Assembly: GCA_030762175.1 (NCBI GenBank)
Contig: CM060840.1
Span: forward strand, 42,307,501-42,371,500
Reading direction: 5' to 3'
Source of the DNA: Metallyticus violacea
Lineage: Eukaryota > Arthropoda > Insecta > Mantodea > Metallyticidae
Length of the DNA stretch: 64,000 nt
A program made the translations under genes and the position numbers. The notes under the pieces were generated by a model. The model was not told the origin of the DNA. It made no database searches and saw only the letters and a list, made by a program, of their open reading frames with translations. This document shows positions 36,820 to 48,130 of the stretch, piece by piece. Each line of letters begins with the position of its first letter. The first letter of the stretch is position 1.

Positions 36820-37335
36820 TCAAGCCGGATGGCTCAGGTAGTAACGTTTGAGACTATATTTAGGTGGTTCAGGCTTCAAATCTCTTGGAACAGTCCATCC
36901 TAACCTTGAGTTTTTTTCGTGGTTTATCCCGGACACTTAGACGAATGTATGATGGATGTTTCCTTTCCATGAGTTATCCGCTCTCCATTTCATTTGTTAC
37001 AGAGTCTGAAGTGCCAGGTGCGAGGTGGGTTTGTGCGGTGTGAGGTGGCTTGCGCTTTGCAAAAGTTTATGCTTCGGTGTCTGATACCGCAGTGGCCCTT
37101 CTGAAGGGCTCGAACTCCTTGGAGGAGGGAATACGATTATGTCGCGGTGTTCTTTCTTGAAACGTGGTTAGGGACCCAGTCTACGTCCGTGCCGCACGAT
37201 GTATCCCTGACCTTTTCCCTTACTTCCGGAGATTTTCCCACTAGAGAAAAACGGTGGGGAAAAACGGCCAGCTCTAAGGTTTAGCTAAAATACCGAAATT
37301 TCCTCCTCCGTCCTTAATAATCCAATCAAAATTCT
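36820..37335 (+). mobile_element. Family C repeat, longest copy
   Basis: The head TCAAGCCGGATGGCTCAGGT resembles a tRNA A-box region and is followed by the B-box-like AGGCTTCAAATCTCTTGGA. The body includes TTGTTACAGAGTCTGAAGTG, GAGGTGGCTTGCGCTTTGCA, CCCTTCTGAAGGGCTCGAAC and GCCGCACGATGTATCCCTGA. The tail is AACGGCCAGCTCTAAG, ATACCGAAATTTCCTCCTCC, AATAATCCAATC. The order matches 21.9 kb on the same strand and 24.6 and 43.9 kb on the other. No coding capacity. At about 515 bp it is long for a SINE. Confidence 0.78.
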
Positions 37336-37639
37336 TTCCTGACTAGATGCCAAGTAACTGTTTCTAAAAGTATTCAAAAGGGTTAGAAAGTTTCAAACTC
37401 ATATTAGATAAAAAATTTTGAAATATGTTAAATAAATTTAAAATTTAAAACTAAAAGCTACCTAGAAATATCAACAAGTTAAAATTTACAGATTAAAACT
37501 AGATCTAAACATCTTTAGACTTTCATGATCGACGTGGCTATTATTAAAATTGATCATTACCGGGCTATTTTGCCGTAGTCGTTGGTTAAAATTAATTTAA
37601 AAGGCAAAATTTATATTTTTTAAAAATTTAAAAACGGAA
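37336..37639. other. AT-rich DNA, nothing recognised
   Basis: No supported feature. Confidence 0.4.
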
Positions 37640-38305
37640 GGCATCTGGCGCTCAAGGACACGAAAGCCTATCCTTACTGGCAGATAACTCAGTGCACGAT
37701 CCAACCATTACCTAGTTCATAAAAGAACTCTGGTTGAAATACTGATGCATCAAGCCAAAGGCATTACCGAACATATGGTGCTAAATGCAAGCAATTAACT
37801 ACTGCTAGAAAGAAATTAATTGAATATTTAAACCCTGAGAAAACACGATTTCTATACCAGACCACAAAGACCAAAATATAGCATTCTTGCCATTTATAGA
37901 AGTCGCTATGGTAAGTATTGATTCGGTTTTGAGAAAGAAGAATTATAGTTTTCAGAACCATACCAAAATTAGGTCTAAAATGACTTCCGTAAAAGATACA
38001 AGGCCTAAGAGTTACATAAAGAACCATGCGAGCGTGAAAAATATATCCATTAAAACTCGGCTTGTAGAACATTAGCGACATTTACACCTTAATCAGTCAG
38101 AAAATTCTGCGATTATGGAACATACCATTAAAATTTGCAATGGAAAGAAATTAGAGAAAAACAAAAGTAATTGCAACAACAACAGAATATTTTAATCTGG
38201 CTAGAAATGGGACCTTGGAAATAGAGCAACATCCAAATTATATAAACAAAGAGTGATTTTCATATAAGTAAGACTGGATTACGTTACTGGTCAACAAACA
38301 ACGTC
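37640..38305 (+). pseudogene. Relic of a Penelope-like retroelement (end of RT and GIY-YIG region)
   Basis: Plus-strand segments follow the order of Penelope-like element proteins downstream of the reverse transcriptase core. LVHKRTLVEILMHQAKGI at 37712 is like the HKRAV...L..RA..I segment. LPFIEVAMVSIDSVLRKKNY from 37887 is like the PY..G....I...L.K conserved linker, and VKDTRP near 38000 is like the LRS.KD.R segment. After a diverged GIY-YIG domain come SAIMEH near 38110, TKVIATTTEYF at 38161 and EIEQHPNYINKE at 38219-38254, the typical domain end. GIY-YIG endonuclease activity would nick target DNA for reverse transcription. The catalytic GIY and YIG motifs themselves are not readable and several frameshifts are present. 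Confidence 0.72.
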
Positions 38306-38309
38306 TACA

Positions 38310-38480
38310 CCTCAACACCCCCTTAGTTTAATTTCATTCGATAGGCTTAAGGAGACTTTCTTGTTACATTTTGCCTCGATTTCCTGCATGCTGATACCTC
38401 TGGCCTTGCTATAACCTTCTTCCATAACTTTTTATTATTGGCATTGCCTCGTTGCCATATTGAACCCAGGCCAATGCCTC
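38310..38480. repeat. Dispersed repeat D, copy 2 (uninterrupted)
   Basis: Aligns with 2655-2694 plus 2965-3115 through blocks TTAATTTCATTCGATAGGCT, TGTTACATTTTGCCTCGATT, CATAACTTTTTATTATTGGC and GCATTGCCTCGTTGCCATAT. It has no SINE at the position where copy 1 is interrupted. It directly follows the Penelope-like relic. Confidence 0.65.
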
Positions 38481-38489
38481 AACACTTTC

Positions 38490-38815
38490 ACTCCTTCCCA
38501 CTTCTAATGGATCTGTACATCTGTTTCTCAGTCCACCGACGATGTCTTAGTTTAGCGTCAGCGAAAGCTCTGGTTAAATTATAAATTAATTTAACCCAAA
38601 ACATCCCGGCATTGATAAATTTCAACAATACAACTGGGTAAATCACAGTCTAATTAACACTCTATGTATTAATCAAACTTTCTGAATAGCTCTAAATCTC
38701 TTCTCCCAACACTCATACCCCCTCCCACTTCTAAGGTTTTGTACCTTTGTCTCTTCGAACACATTTGAGGATGCCTATCTTAGCGTCTGCCAATCTTGAT
38801 CATTCTTTCTGAAAG
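38490..38815. repeat. Two diverged direct repeats about 217 bp apart
   Basis: CTCCTTCCCACTTCTAATGG to CATCTGTTTCTC at 38502-38536 resembles CCCCTCCCACTTCTAAGGTT to CTTTGTCTC at 38718-38752. CGATGTCTTAGTTTAGCGTC at 38548 resembles GATGCCTATCTTAGCGTC at 38772. The order and distances are kept, so this is a duplicated segment rather than chance. Its content is not identified. Confidence 0.5.
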
Positions 38816-38990
38816 TACGTTATACCGTCATTTATCTCCATTAATTGGGACCCATAGTTCTTAAAACGTAAAAATAACACCTTGCATAATATTTAAAGGT
38901 TTTTTACCATTAAAATGCATATTTGTCTCTCTGATAATTTTTACATTTCTGAAACCATACTCGGAATCAAGTTTGGACGTAAATTTTAGC

Positions 38991-39217
38991 CAGTCCTGGT
39001 GGTCTAGTGGTAACAACTTGCCTCGTAGACCCAAGAACACGAGTTCAATCTCGCCCAGTGTGGCGGATTTTTTCGGACATAATAATCCTAAACATGGCTT
39101 TCTTCGGAAAGGATGTAAAGCCTGACTTCCATGTCGTCATTTAGTTGAAGTCTTTTGTTGTTTGTTGATCGTCTGAGATGTTAAAGATCATCTGTAAATG
39201 TACTGAATAAATGAAAA
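38991..39217 (+). mobile_element. SINE family B copy, diverged
   Basis: Head GCCAGTCCTGGTGGTCTAGT then GGTAAC, B-box-like CGAGTTCAATCTCGCCC, GGCGGATTTTTTCGGACATA, CATGGCTTTCTTCGGAAAGG, and a shortened distal part ending GTACTGAATAAATGAAAA. ACGTAAATTTTA at 38979-38990 and ACGTAAGTTTTA at 39218-39229 form a 12-bp target-site duplication with one difference. Sequence decay and the internal deletion suggest an older insertion than the copies at 32.2 and 60.8 kb. Confidence 0.85.
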
Positions 39218-39229
39218 ACGTAAGTTTTA

Positions 39230-40423
39230 TTTTATTTATTTCGCTTTGTATAAGAAAAATTACATTGTCCACGTTATATACACTAACAAGAGAAGATTCA
39301 TCCTCTTCTTTTTCTACACTGTTTAAAATTTATTATTTTATAACCGTTGTTAACACAACACGATTTTGTTTAATGGAAGGCTCCCTGTCTCATGGTGTAC
39401 ACAGCGCGATCCACATAGTACAGAGTAAAAGACAACGCAACAAAAAACTTCAACTAAGTTTTTCAAACTTGTTCTTCGTTAATGAAGGCATATGGTGGAC
39501 AAAGACCAGCAACTCGTCATACTGTGAAGAGTGCAGTCATTTAAACCCGATAAAAAATTCGCGAAAATGAAAACTTGATACACTGTCCTAAAGAAGAATG
39601 AGAGAGAGAGAGCTGTTACAAGGCTTACTGAAGTGAGGTGAATGACAGTTAACAAGGAACTTGCAACGGTAATTTCCGAATTGTGCACAGTACGTAGGTT
39701 TCAACGAAGTCTTACAGTCTATTAAATGGGTTTGGGATATTTTATGTTCTGGATGGCTGACGTTTGAATAACCCACATTATATTGTATTTAAAACGCGAG
39801 AAAACCATGTTAATGTATTTTAACGCTAAAACTGACTATTACTAAGATTATTTCAGTTTATAATTGCACGCTATAGCACTAATATATTGCCGCTCGAAGC
39901 AGATTATCCAAATACCATGCGCAACTTGGATACTACCTACATAGAAAAACAGATTCTTAGATGTAAATTCAACCATTTTATTTTCCACCCATTCTAACAT
40001 CATTGAACATGACGTAATATAAAATAATCTAAGTTCATCTTAGTTGTATATTTTTATTTTCTAATAGTAAGTACAATAAGAAAATATGAAACACTTTTCT
40101 TCAATTTTTACAAAATGTATCAGTCCAGATAAACAAATGCTTTAAATTGCTTCAAATTATTTTTTTCCTAACATTCTTTGCAACCAAATTATTAAAAGAG
40201 TGAAGATTGCCAGCCTGTTGCTATCGTAGAGGACGCCACTTTGTAATCAGCGCAGTCAAACTTAATATCGGTTTATTGGATCAGATTTTCTAAAACATGG
40301 ATTAAGTAGATCCCAAACTGATTTCATAAGACAAGTTAGACCCAACGCTTTCAGAAAAGATTCTCAATAATGCCGGGAATAATGTTTGTGTCAAACAACT
40401 GTCAACAGACAATACGCAATACG
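39230..40423. other. AT-rich DNA, nothing recognised
   Basis: A 119-codon plus-strand frame at 39211-39570 begins inside the SINE end and has no domain; it is not called as a gene. Confidence 0.45.
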
Positions 40424-41022
40424 CAATACACAGCTATATTAGCCGCATTCTAGGTATAATTAACAAGAGAAAGACGATTTAAAGCATATTTTTATTGTTG
40501 GATGTGGTTTTTCTACGTTTTATTCTCGGTCAAACTCTGTGTAGGTGTACCCCCTCAGAAGTTTTAGTAATTTAATTTGCACTATTTCATCGCGCTCTAC
40601 TGGGTTAATATCAATGCTCCAGAACAGCGTTTGGTAGCAGTTTAGACTTTGTATAACTACAGTATATATGTTCATTAGCATTTTTCAGTAGTGTTTAATT
40701 ATAAAATTCGTGCATTTTATTGCTTACTATTTATTAAATCATTGATCGTGCTTTCTCGCATTTTAAAATACGATACACAGCTATATTACCGCATTCTAGC
40801 AATATTAAACACAAGAAAGTCAATTATATAACACATTTTATTGTTTATTATTATTTTTTGCGTTTTATTTTACGTCAAATTGTGTAGGTGTACCCCTCAG
40901 AATTTATAGTAATTTAATTTGCACTATTTCAGCGCGCTCTACTGGTTTAATATATGTGCTCTGGATCCGCACAGTGTACTGGTTTGGTAGAAGTTTAACA
41001 TTTTTAGAGCTACAGTATGGCC
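40424..41022. repeat. Direct duplication of about 245 bp with a 347-bp period
   Basis: Copy one at 40426-40668 and copy two at 40773-41018 share ACACAGCTATATTA, CCGCATTCTAG, TGTGTAGGTGTACCCC, TCAGAA, AGTAATTTAATTTGCACTAT, GCGCGCTCTACTGG and CTACAGTAT in the same order. Copy two has an extra segment around GATCCGCACAGTGTACTGG. The linker and the sequence after copy two are weakly similar, so this could be two units of a satellite-like repeat. No coding frame crosses it. Confidence 0.9.
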
Positions 41023-43216
41023 ACAAATATAGTATACCAAGTTTTTATTACATTTTAATGCATTAAACGAAGGACTTTGTTTATCGTTAATATCATTTAT
41101 AACTTCAATTGTTTCTGGGAAATAACGCGGACATAATCATATCATTATGGCTTACCCGTGACAGAAAATGGATATTTATTTTAGAGCAGTATTTAAGCTC
41201 ACTTTGAATCGGTAGAAATGAATGATCGAATGTGAAATCAAATTCCATTTATAACGTAACGTGTACTTGCGAGGGTATGATAAACGTTCTTTTCGAAACA
41301 AGCTCCTTGCGATATCTCTGGCTTTTCTGGGGGGAGTCTAAAATCTTTTGAAACACGATTACCACATTAAGTTCACTCTGGCGGATCTTTTTTTTTTTTG
41401 TTTTTACTTATTCTTACTCAAGCATTGAATTGTTTCCGTGTGGCTGAATTTACTTAAAAATATCCCCTAATGAAACTCTGCCCGAAAACGTTCACTTACG
41501 CTTTCAGATGAGTAATTTTGACCGATTCCGTAGAGCGTACATATCATTTCAAATTAAGTATCCTTTCTTTGTCACTGAGAGCTATAACCGCACGATTAAG
41601 TCCATGTAAATTTAAGGAACAATTAAAGTTATAAATAATATAATAATAAATATTGCCAAATTTGTTTAACATATTAAATGTATAATAAAATGTAGGTTTA
41701 CTATATTTCGCCATGTTGTATATTTGACATGCATATTAGCTTATGGACAAATCATATTGATATAACAGAGGCGATATTCATATTATATATATATATTATA
41801 TATATATGAATTATTTTAATTCCTTTTTCATTCTGTTTTACACAGCACAATGTTCACAGGCTTTAATCAAAAATTTTAAGAGTAATATTATATTACTTAT
41901 AAAATTTATCTATAAAATGGTACAGAATCTTCCATTTCAATATACAAACAATATTCAAAAATAAAATCCTGCTAATAGAAGTAGAAAAAGTAAAAAATAA
42001 ATGAACAAAGGGTAAAAAAATTCCGTACCTTGTGGAAAGAAAATCAGATTTTTTATATTGGTAACATAGAATATAACAGTTGAATAGGAGAATGATTTAT
42101 TTAATGATTTATCTGAGTCTTTTATAATGGCTTTAGAAATGATAAAACTCAGAAACTACTTCCTAAGAATTAGTATGCAAAAATAGCTTACATCAATTTT
42201 GAAACTGTCTGTGAAAGTCTGGCCATGAATTAGAAACATAAACGCGCTGACATTCTAAAGAGCGCGGTAATTTGTTACCTGCAATTAACTGTCAACAGGC
42301 TTAAATTAACTATAAAATAAAGAACAAAGACTTTAAAGTCAAGTATTTTTTACGAGTTGTCAGCTGTGCTGCAATTATTTCATTGCCTTTATATTTTCGA
42401 AAGTGACTTGTGTTTCATTTTCTTTTGGTATGCTCTCCTACAGAAACTCACATTTAACCATCTTGCAAATGTGGATAAAAGATTCAGCATCGTATTTATA
42501 ATCAAAAGGAAGTAAAGAAGGGGCATCAACTGTAAATTATTTCTGTTTTGAAATTAATAACACGGTAGTCGTTAAAACAAAAGAAAGACGAGCAGCACAA
42601 GATTCACCCGACTTCCTTCCTTTCTTGTATTGATTTTCTTCGGTAGGGTGGGTGTGGAAGGAAGCGGACGGACGGCATAAGAAGCAGTTGAAAGCCTTAT
42701 CCAACTACGGCCTTCTCTTTTACTGGTGCAATGGGCGTGGACTCACATAATTTTATAGGTTGGGCTACTACCGTCAGATGTGGGCAGTGTTTCATAATCT
42801 GCCCTGCTTCGACCTCATGTCTTCTCCGTGCATTAAATGCAGCAGGTTTGTTGCTTCAAGAAAAAGAGCACTGTATTACATGTGCATTTTAATGAGGGAA
42901 TATGGCACCAGCGTGAAGATATTCTAATTATATTGTCAAAACCTGGAATTTACGTATTTACCTATTCGGGATATATGAAATAAAATAATAGACAGTTATA
43001 ATGAACATTATATAAAATGCAGTCACTTCTTGAAAGATAGTATTAATTTTAATTATATAAGCAATGGCTGAAACTCGTACATGCACTACCGGTTCAGCGG
43101 AATTAAAATAATATTTTAGAACATACTCAATGACGTAAACGAATACATTTTGGCCCTTTATTGTCGTTGGTGATATTAAAGGATGTATAAGTTAATTGAC
43201 TTACTTTTAATTTCGA
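41023..43216. other. AT-rich DNA, nothing recognised
   Basis: Includes a TA-rich palindromic stretch at about 41785-41810. A more GC-rich patch at about 42600-42850 contains no recognised gene. Confidence 0.45.
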
Positions 43217-43227
43217 ATACCCGATGT

Positions 43228-43537
43228 TTTTTTTTTTTTTTTGATTGATTTATTTATGGACGCTCTTTAACTCCTCAGGTCATCAGCGTCCCATTCAATT
43301 CAGGGCGTGAAACGGCCGACTAATTTTGCTCAGAGGCCTCTCTTTCAGGCTTGAGGTTCTTTATCGTGCCGTAAATGTACGACACGTGGGTCCCGCTTTA
43401 CTTCCCTTCCCTTCCGAAGGAAGCCATACTTAGGATTTTTACGCCCGAAAAAATTCATCGATCCTGGCCGGGTTCGAACCCGTGATCTGGGTTTAGGAGG
43501 CAAGTATGGTAACCACTACACCACCAGGACCGACAAT
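43228..43537 (-). mobile_element. SINE family B copy with target-site duplication
   Basis: Nearly complete on the minus strand. The head end CCTGGTGGTGTAGTGGTTAC (reverse complement of 43532-43513) is followed by the B box region near 43470-43485 and the standard body, ending in a poly-A tail (T run at 43227-43242). ATACCCGATGT occurs on both sides at 43217-43227 and 43538-43548, an 11-bp target-site duplication. Confidence 0.95.
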
Positions 43538-43548
43538 ATACCCGATGT

Positions 43549-43894
43549 AAATAACCATACATGGACCAGGCTGGATTAAATCGTTTGATAAGTTATTCTA
43601 TTTAAGAATACGCATGCGCTCTTAGCTCTTTAACTTTCAGTTTTCTAATGCTCAATTCTTGTGCCTCTGTAGTGTTAGGAGACCGGAGTATCGGCCAGCA
43701 ATGTCTGAAGAGTAGAGCTTTCAGGGTGGGACATCTGAATTGAAGACGATTTCAATATATACCCTCCTAAGGTATTGGGAGGATTCTTGCAGTTATCATT
43801 TTAAGTTTAGTTTCAATAAAAAATACATGGGGTAACTAACAAAATACGTTACCTTTTATATTGGTTTGGATTAGATTGTTATTGTTGTATTCAC
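43549..43894. other. Unassigned DNA
   Basis: Nothing recognised. Confidence 0.4.
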
Positions 43895-44332
43895 TCTGGG
43901 TCAAGGCTGGCCGTGATCGGGATCCTCGGACGTTGAGGCCGAACGTAGACGATGTCCGCAATATGCTTCCATATTAAACACGTCGAAGCTGGTCGAGCTC
44001 TTCCCCCCTCCCCCTTTACAAGGAATGTGAGCTCCTCAGCAAGTCCGCTTTCATACCAAACGCCAGGGAAGAAACTTTTCCAAAGCGCAAGCCAATGCAA
44101 CACCGCTTCAGCCCACCTCGCCCTTGCCCTTTCGATAAACAGAATGAATTTATATGAAATGGTTGGACGTATAATTCGTAGAAGGTAAATATCATCCCAT
44201 CATTTGCCTAAGTGACCAGGGGAAAGCACAAAAACACCCAACAAAATTAATGGATCCAAGAGATTTGAACTCAGGACTTCAGAATGCAAATCCCAAGTTT
44301 TACCGCCTATGCCAACCCGCTTGGCTTACTAT
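43895..44332 (-). repeat. Family C repeat copy, 3'-truncated
   Basis: The minus-strand head near 44332-44255 reads AAGCCAAGCGGGTTGGCATA, GGCGGTAAAACTTGGGATTT, then the B-box-like CTGAGTTCAAATCTCTTGGA. The middle shares TGGCTTGCGCTTTGGAAAAG and GAGCTCACATTCCTTG with the 36.8-kb copy. The family's tail (AACGGCCAGCT onward) is absent at the left end. Small frames at 43891-44103, 43952-44188 and 44250-44432 are within the repeat. Confidence 0.72.
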
Positions 44333-45353
44333 CCCCTATCTCTCGATTTACACTGTGATTATTGGTGGAGGCGCTGGCTCTTTATTTTTTGCCATTAGAA
44401 GGCTGTGGTTTACTTGGTCACCTAGAGTCTAATCATGGCTCGCGCTCTGGTTTCTTCAATGCCCAGAGTGTGTTAACGATTTCGGAGACCTCAAACTAAC
44501 ATTTCAAATAGGGTATGACATTATGAGTGGAGGCGCGGGTAACTGCCCGTGACATCTTTAGTGGACATGCCGGCTCTTGTTTTGCTTTTCCAGGAGTGTG
44601 ATCGCAATCTCGTTCCTGTCGTTAGGCGTGAAAGTATATTTTATATCGTATATTACAATTGCTAAACATAAGTGCAAATAAATAGTCATAATAAAATATT
44701 TTCTATTACAGTCAAGTTGTTGTAATTGCTTATTAATTTTAACTTTAAAATTTACTGCAATTATCCCGACATCTGTACTTTGTGTATTAAAAGTCCCAAT
44801 ATGCCTACAATAACCTATTATTGTGCTATATTTATGAAAAGTACGTATGAATGATAAACTGGTGTAACTACTAGGTTGAAATAAAATCATAAACATAAGA
44901 TAAAGAATAATTAATAGCACAAATCAACAAAATTAATGAATTCATGTTGGTGGCTACCAATTATTTCAGTTTAGAGGAATGACTTGTGTCTTCATTGTGG
45001 GTCTATGAGTGGCCTCATACGAGTAAAACCATGAGTAAGATCATGCAGGTTTTTATAGCCCTTTTTGGTAAGGTCCCACCGTTAAATAACACATTGAAGT
45101 GGTAGAGAAAGGCTTTTAGCAGGAGATGTCTTGTATATGAGAAACAAAATGGGAGATGTTCGACAGTGGCAGAAATTTGTGCTGCAGTTGCTGAGTTAGT
45201 GACCCAAACATCAAATCAACCAGAAAACGTACCATCCAATTGCAAGTGTCTTGATCAACAATGTGTTTACAGATGAAAAAAAATGTAAAATACATCCTTT
45301 TCGCACTGTTACTGTCCATTTATTAACAAACGAGGGTCTTGACAGCCCCACCC
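44333..45353. other. Unassigned DNA
   Basis: A 120-codon minus-strand frame at 44558-44920 is AT-driven and has no recognised domain. GTGGAGGCGC occurs at 44363 and again near 44528, a minor local duplication. Confidence 0.4.
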
Positions 45354-45637
45354 CCTTTTTGAGTAGTGTTTAACATCCGTTTTTACTACTGAGGCACCAC
45401 AGGCGGTGGACACTGATGATACATGAGATGAAATGATATATTGGAAAAGGATATTTTTTTTAAGGAAGGAAGCGTTCCAGGCGTAAGTTTAGGGTACCTC
45501 CCCGGCATTTGCCAATTATGAGGACTGAGGAAAACCAGGAAAAAACCTCAGTCAGGGAGGACGGTCTTGGTGGGATTCGAACCCCGAACATCCCGCTCAC
45601 GAGTCCGTGCCTTAAAGACCTCGGCCACCCGTGGCGG
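45354..45637 (-). mobile_element. SINE family A copy, near full length
   Basis: Written on the plus strand: tail TTTTTGAGTAGTGTTTAACA, CACCACAGGCGGTGGACACT, ATGAGATGAAATGATATATT, GCCTAAGTTTAGGGTACCTCCC with one change, AGTCAGGGAGGACGGTC, GGGATTCGAACCCCG (B box on the minus strand), then GGCCACCCGTGGCGG at the head. The overlapping frames at 45460-45693 and 45509-45721 are translations of the SINE. No clean target-site duplication was identified. Confidence 0.92.
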
Positions 45638-45808
45638 TGGCAGGCCCCTAATCTGCATGTGCCTTGTTCCTGCAAATTTTCCAACGCGTGCAAGGCAGAA
45701 GCAATGTCTTTCTACAGATAATGCGCTCTCAAGAAATCAAACATCTTCTTCTGGGTTATGGAAAATGCCCATTTATCAAGAAATTCAACAGTATGTTCTG
45801 CATGTGAT

Positions 45809-45809
<1 letters not shown>
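45638..45809. other. Unassigned DNA
   Basis: Short stretch between the SINE and the CA repeat; nothing recognised. Confidence 0.4.

Positions 45810-45884
<75 letters not shown>
45810..45884 (+). repeat. CA dinucleotide microsatellite
   Basis: About 37 uninterrupted AC units. It produces a Thr-His alternating artefact in the frame at 45567-45965. Confidence 0.98.
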
Positions 45885-45886
<2 letters not shown>

Positions 45887-46829
45887 TATATATAATGCAG
45901 ACCATCTATTTGGTCCTTATTTTATTCAAGAACTGCTAAATCAAGTGTCACATTTTTGCTTGTGAAACACCCGGTTACACCCGTAGCTGCAAGCAGCAGG
46001 CATCGTTAACACTGTCTTGTTCCCTTGTTCTCCATAGCCCTGACCTCACCATACCAGAAAATTAAGTGAATATGCTTTAAAAGTTGCTATCCATGCCACA
46101 TCTAAGAAATGACACCAGAAGCACTCAATAAAATAAACGGGAGAACAAGGCATCCTAGAGATTATGGCAAAACAAACGCAGACGTATAAAATGTATATTT
46201 TTATTCGTATTTCATAAATATAGCATAAGAGGAGGTCATTGAAAACGTACTGAAACTTTTCGTCCACCCAAGGTTTGCTGATAACTTTTAATCAGAATTA
46301 CTTTTCGGTTCATACTTTATCGAAAAGATGGCCTTGGTTGATAGTTCTTTTTTTTACAAGAGAACCTCATGGAGTGGAAAGCTATAAAGTATGAAAATAT
46401 ATGTAAATAATAGTACACTGGCGATAGTGTAAAAGTGCAGAGTTTAATGTGCGTATTCGAAAGGGTGCATAAGTTACGAGTAACGTTAACAATAGCAAAT
46501 AAATATTGCATCGAGCACACACGATAAATGTTTAATGAAACAACACAGTGGTCATAACAGATCGAGTGGTTACAGTGGGCACATCTATAAATGCATCTTT
46601 GTCACATTCGTCCTGATTGCAATAGCCTTCAACACTGTGGGATCAGAGTTGTTTAGGGGTGTGAAATGTGCCTGGTTTTTCAGCAATGCATCCCGCTTTG
46701 CGCATGTTAAAAGGAAACGAACGACAGTTTTGAAATTTTCAGTCCTCATTCCTGTAAGAACTTTTTAATAGCGTTTAACTACTGATGTATGACGAGAGGT
46801 TGGAAGTACTCTGAACAAGTATGAGGGGA
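45885..46829. other. AT-rich DNA, nothing recognised
   Basis: No supported feature. Confidence 0.4.
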
Positions 46830-48130
46830 AGATATCACCCGGAAGATGTTATAGAATATTGATGAAAGTTTGTCAGTTTCATTAATGGTCCCTAAGTGCA
46901 CGGTGTTGAGGAAATAAGCTCATTGTGTCCTTTAATTTTTGCAATTGGTACCAGAAGTGACTAAATTGTCAGATGGAGAAAATTGGGACCCGCGGCGTGA
47001 TTAAAGGTCTTCCATTTGAAGGGCAATAGTGCCCGGCAAAGTCATGATGAGATGATGACAGTTTATGGAAACGATTTCCCATCTTATGACATTATGGTGA
47101 GGTGGAAAAGGAATTTCCAAAGTGGTCACACGAACTAAGACCTGGAAGACCATCATTGTCGGACGATGCGGCCACAGAAAGTGGAGTGTTTAATGCTGCA
47201 AGACAGGCGAGCAACCATCCAAATGGTGATGAATGAAATTGGTCTCAGTTATGGTGGTGTGTGGAAAATTTTTCATGTTTAAGGTGTCTGCACGCAAGAT
47301 TTTACGTTTGCTAGCTCCTTTCTAGGCCGATGTTGAACTGTTCGAACAGGATGAATGCTTTATCAAAAAAGATTTGATTGATTGGTAGGAAACTTATTCT
47401 TTGAATTTTAATTTGAGAATTGAGCGTTAAAGCTTTGGAGGTTTGGGTAAATCCCGGGATTTTCTTACTTTGTCCGGTTATTTGAGATTATAAGGATATT
47501 ATTTGGTTGTTAAAATGGTTTAATTGTTTTATTTTATGAACTATGAAGTATCTGTAACCATGAATAAATCTTAGGTCTATTAGTACGATCCAGAGACCAA
47601 ATTCATGAGTATGGAGTGGAAGCACGCCGATTTCCTTCCCCCACAAAAAGGCAAATATGAAAAAGTCAACAGGGAAGGAGTGTCTCTCAGTTTTTTGGTA
47701 CTGCCACAGTGTCATCCTCACGATTACCTTGCAAAGGAATAAAACATCACTGGCACATACCACAGCATTCTTCTGGAGAAGTTGCGAGATGCTCAGAAAA
47801 AGAAACGTCGCGGTATACCACCCAGAGGCATTCGCCTCCTAGCTGACAATGCACTCCAGTCACAGTTAACAAAGCAAGGGCAAGTGACTTTCAGAACTTG
47901 CAGTATCCGCCTTATTCTTCCCATCTCACATAAACGGACTATCTCTTGATCCCAGAAATGAAAAATTCATTGCAAGATCGCCGATTTGACAACACAGATG
48001 ACGTCATTAATGAAATGGAAAAGTGGTTCAACGCTTATTGTGCAGACTTCATCAATAATGGTATTCGGAGGGTCAAGAAATATGGGAAAAATATGTAAAT
48101 CTGAATGGTGAGTACGTAGAGAAGAGTTAA
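46830..48130 (+). pseudogene. Decayed mariner-family transposon with near-complete transposase order (MLE-4)
   Basis: An ATG at 46974 opens MEKIGTRGVIKGLPFEG. Next come VYGNDFPSYDIMVRWKRNF (about 47060-47115), the first helix-turn-helix; LQDRRATIQMVMNEIGLSYG (about 47200-47257), the second; and VSARKILRLL near 47285. Then YDPETK and MEWKH (about 47590-47625), the block after the first catalytic Asp; NITGTYHSILLEKLRD (about 47745-47790); GIRLLADNA at about 47830-47855 with the second Asp; YPPYSSHLT at about 47908; and a C-terminal segment DRRFDNTDDVINEMEKWFNA (about 47975-48040) ending GIRRVKKYG. The region 47320-47580 is longer and less conserved than expected. Stops and frameshifts are present. 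Inverted ends were not identified. Confidence 0.85.

Noticed and set aside
39211..39570. 119-codon plus-strand ORF
   Set aside because: Starts inside the SINE terminus and target-site duplication, with AT-driven composition and no domain.
41785..41810. TA-rich palindrome as a functional cruciform
   Set aside because: Simple (TA)n composition explains the symmetry.
44558..44920. 120-codon minus-strand ORF
   Set aside because: Hydrophobic and AT-driven; no family, no splice or promoter context.
45567..45965. 132-codon ORF with His-Thr repeats
   Set aside because: Covers the end of a SINE and a CA microsatellite; artefact.
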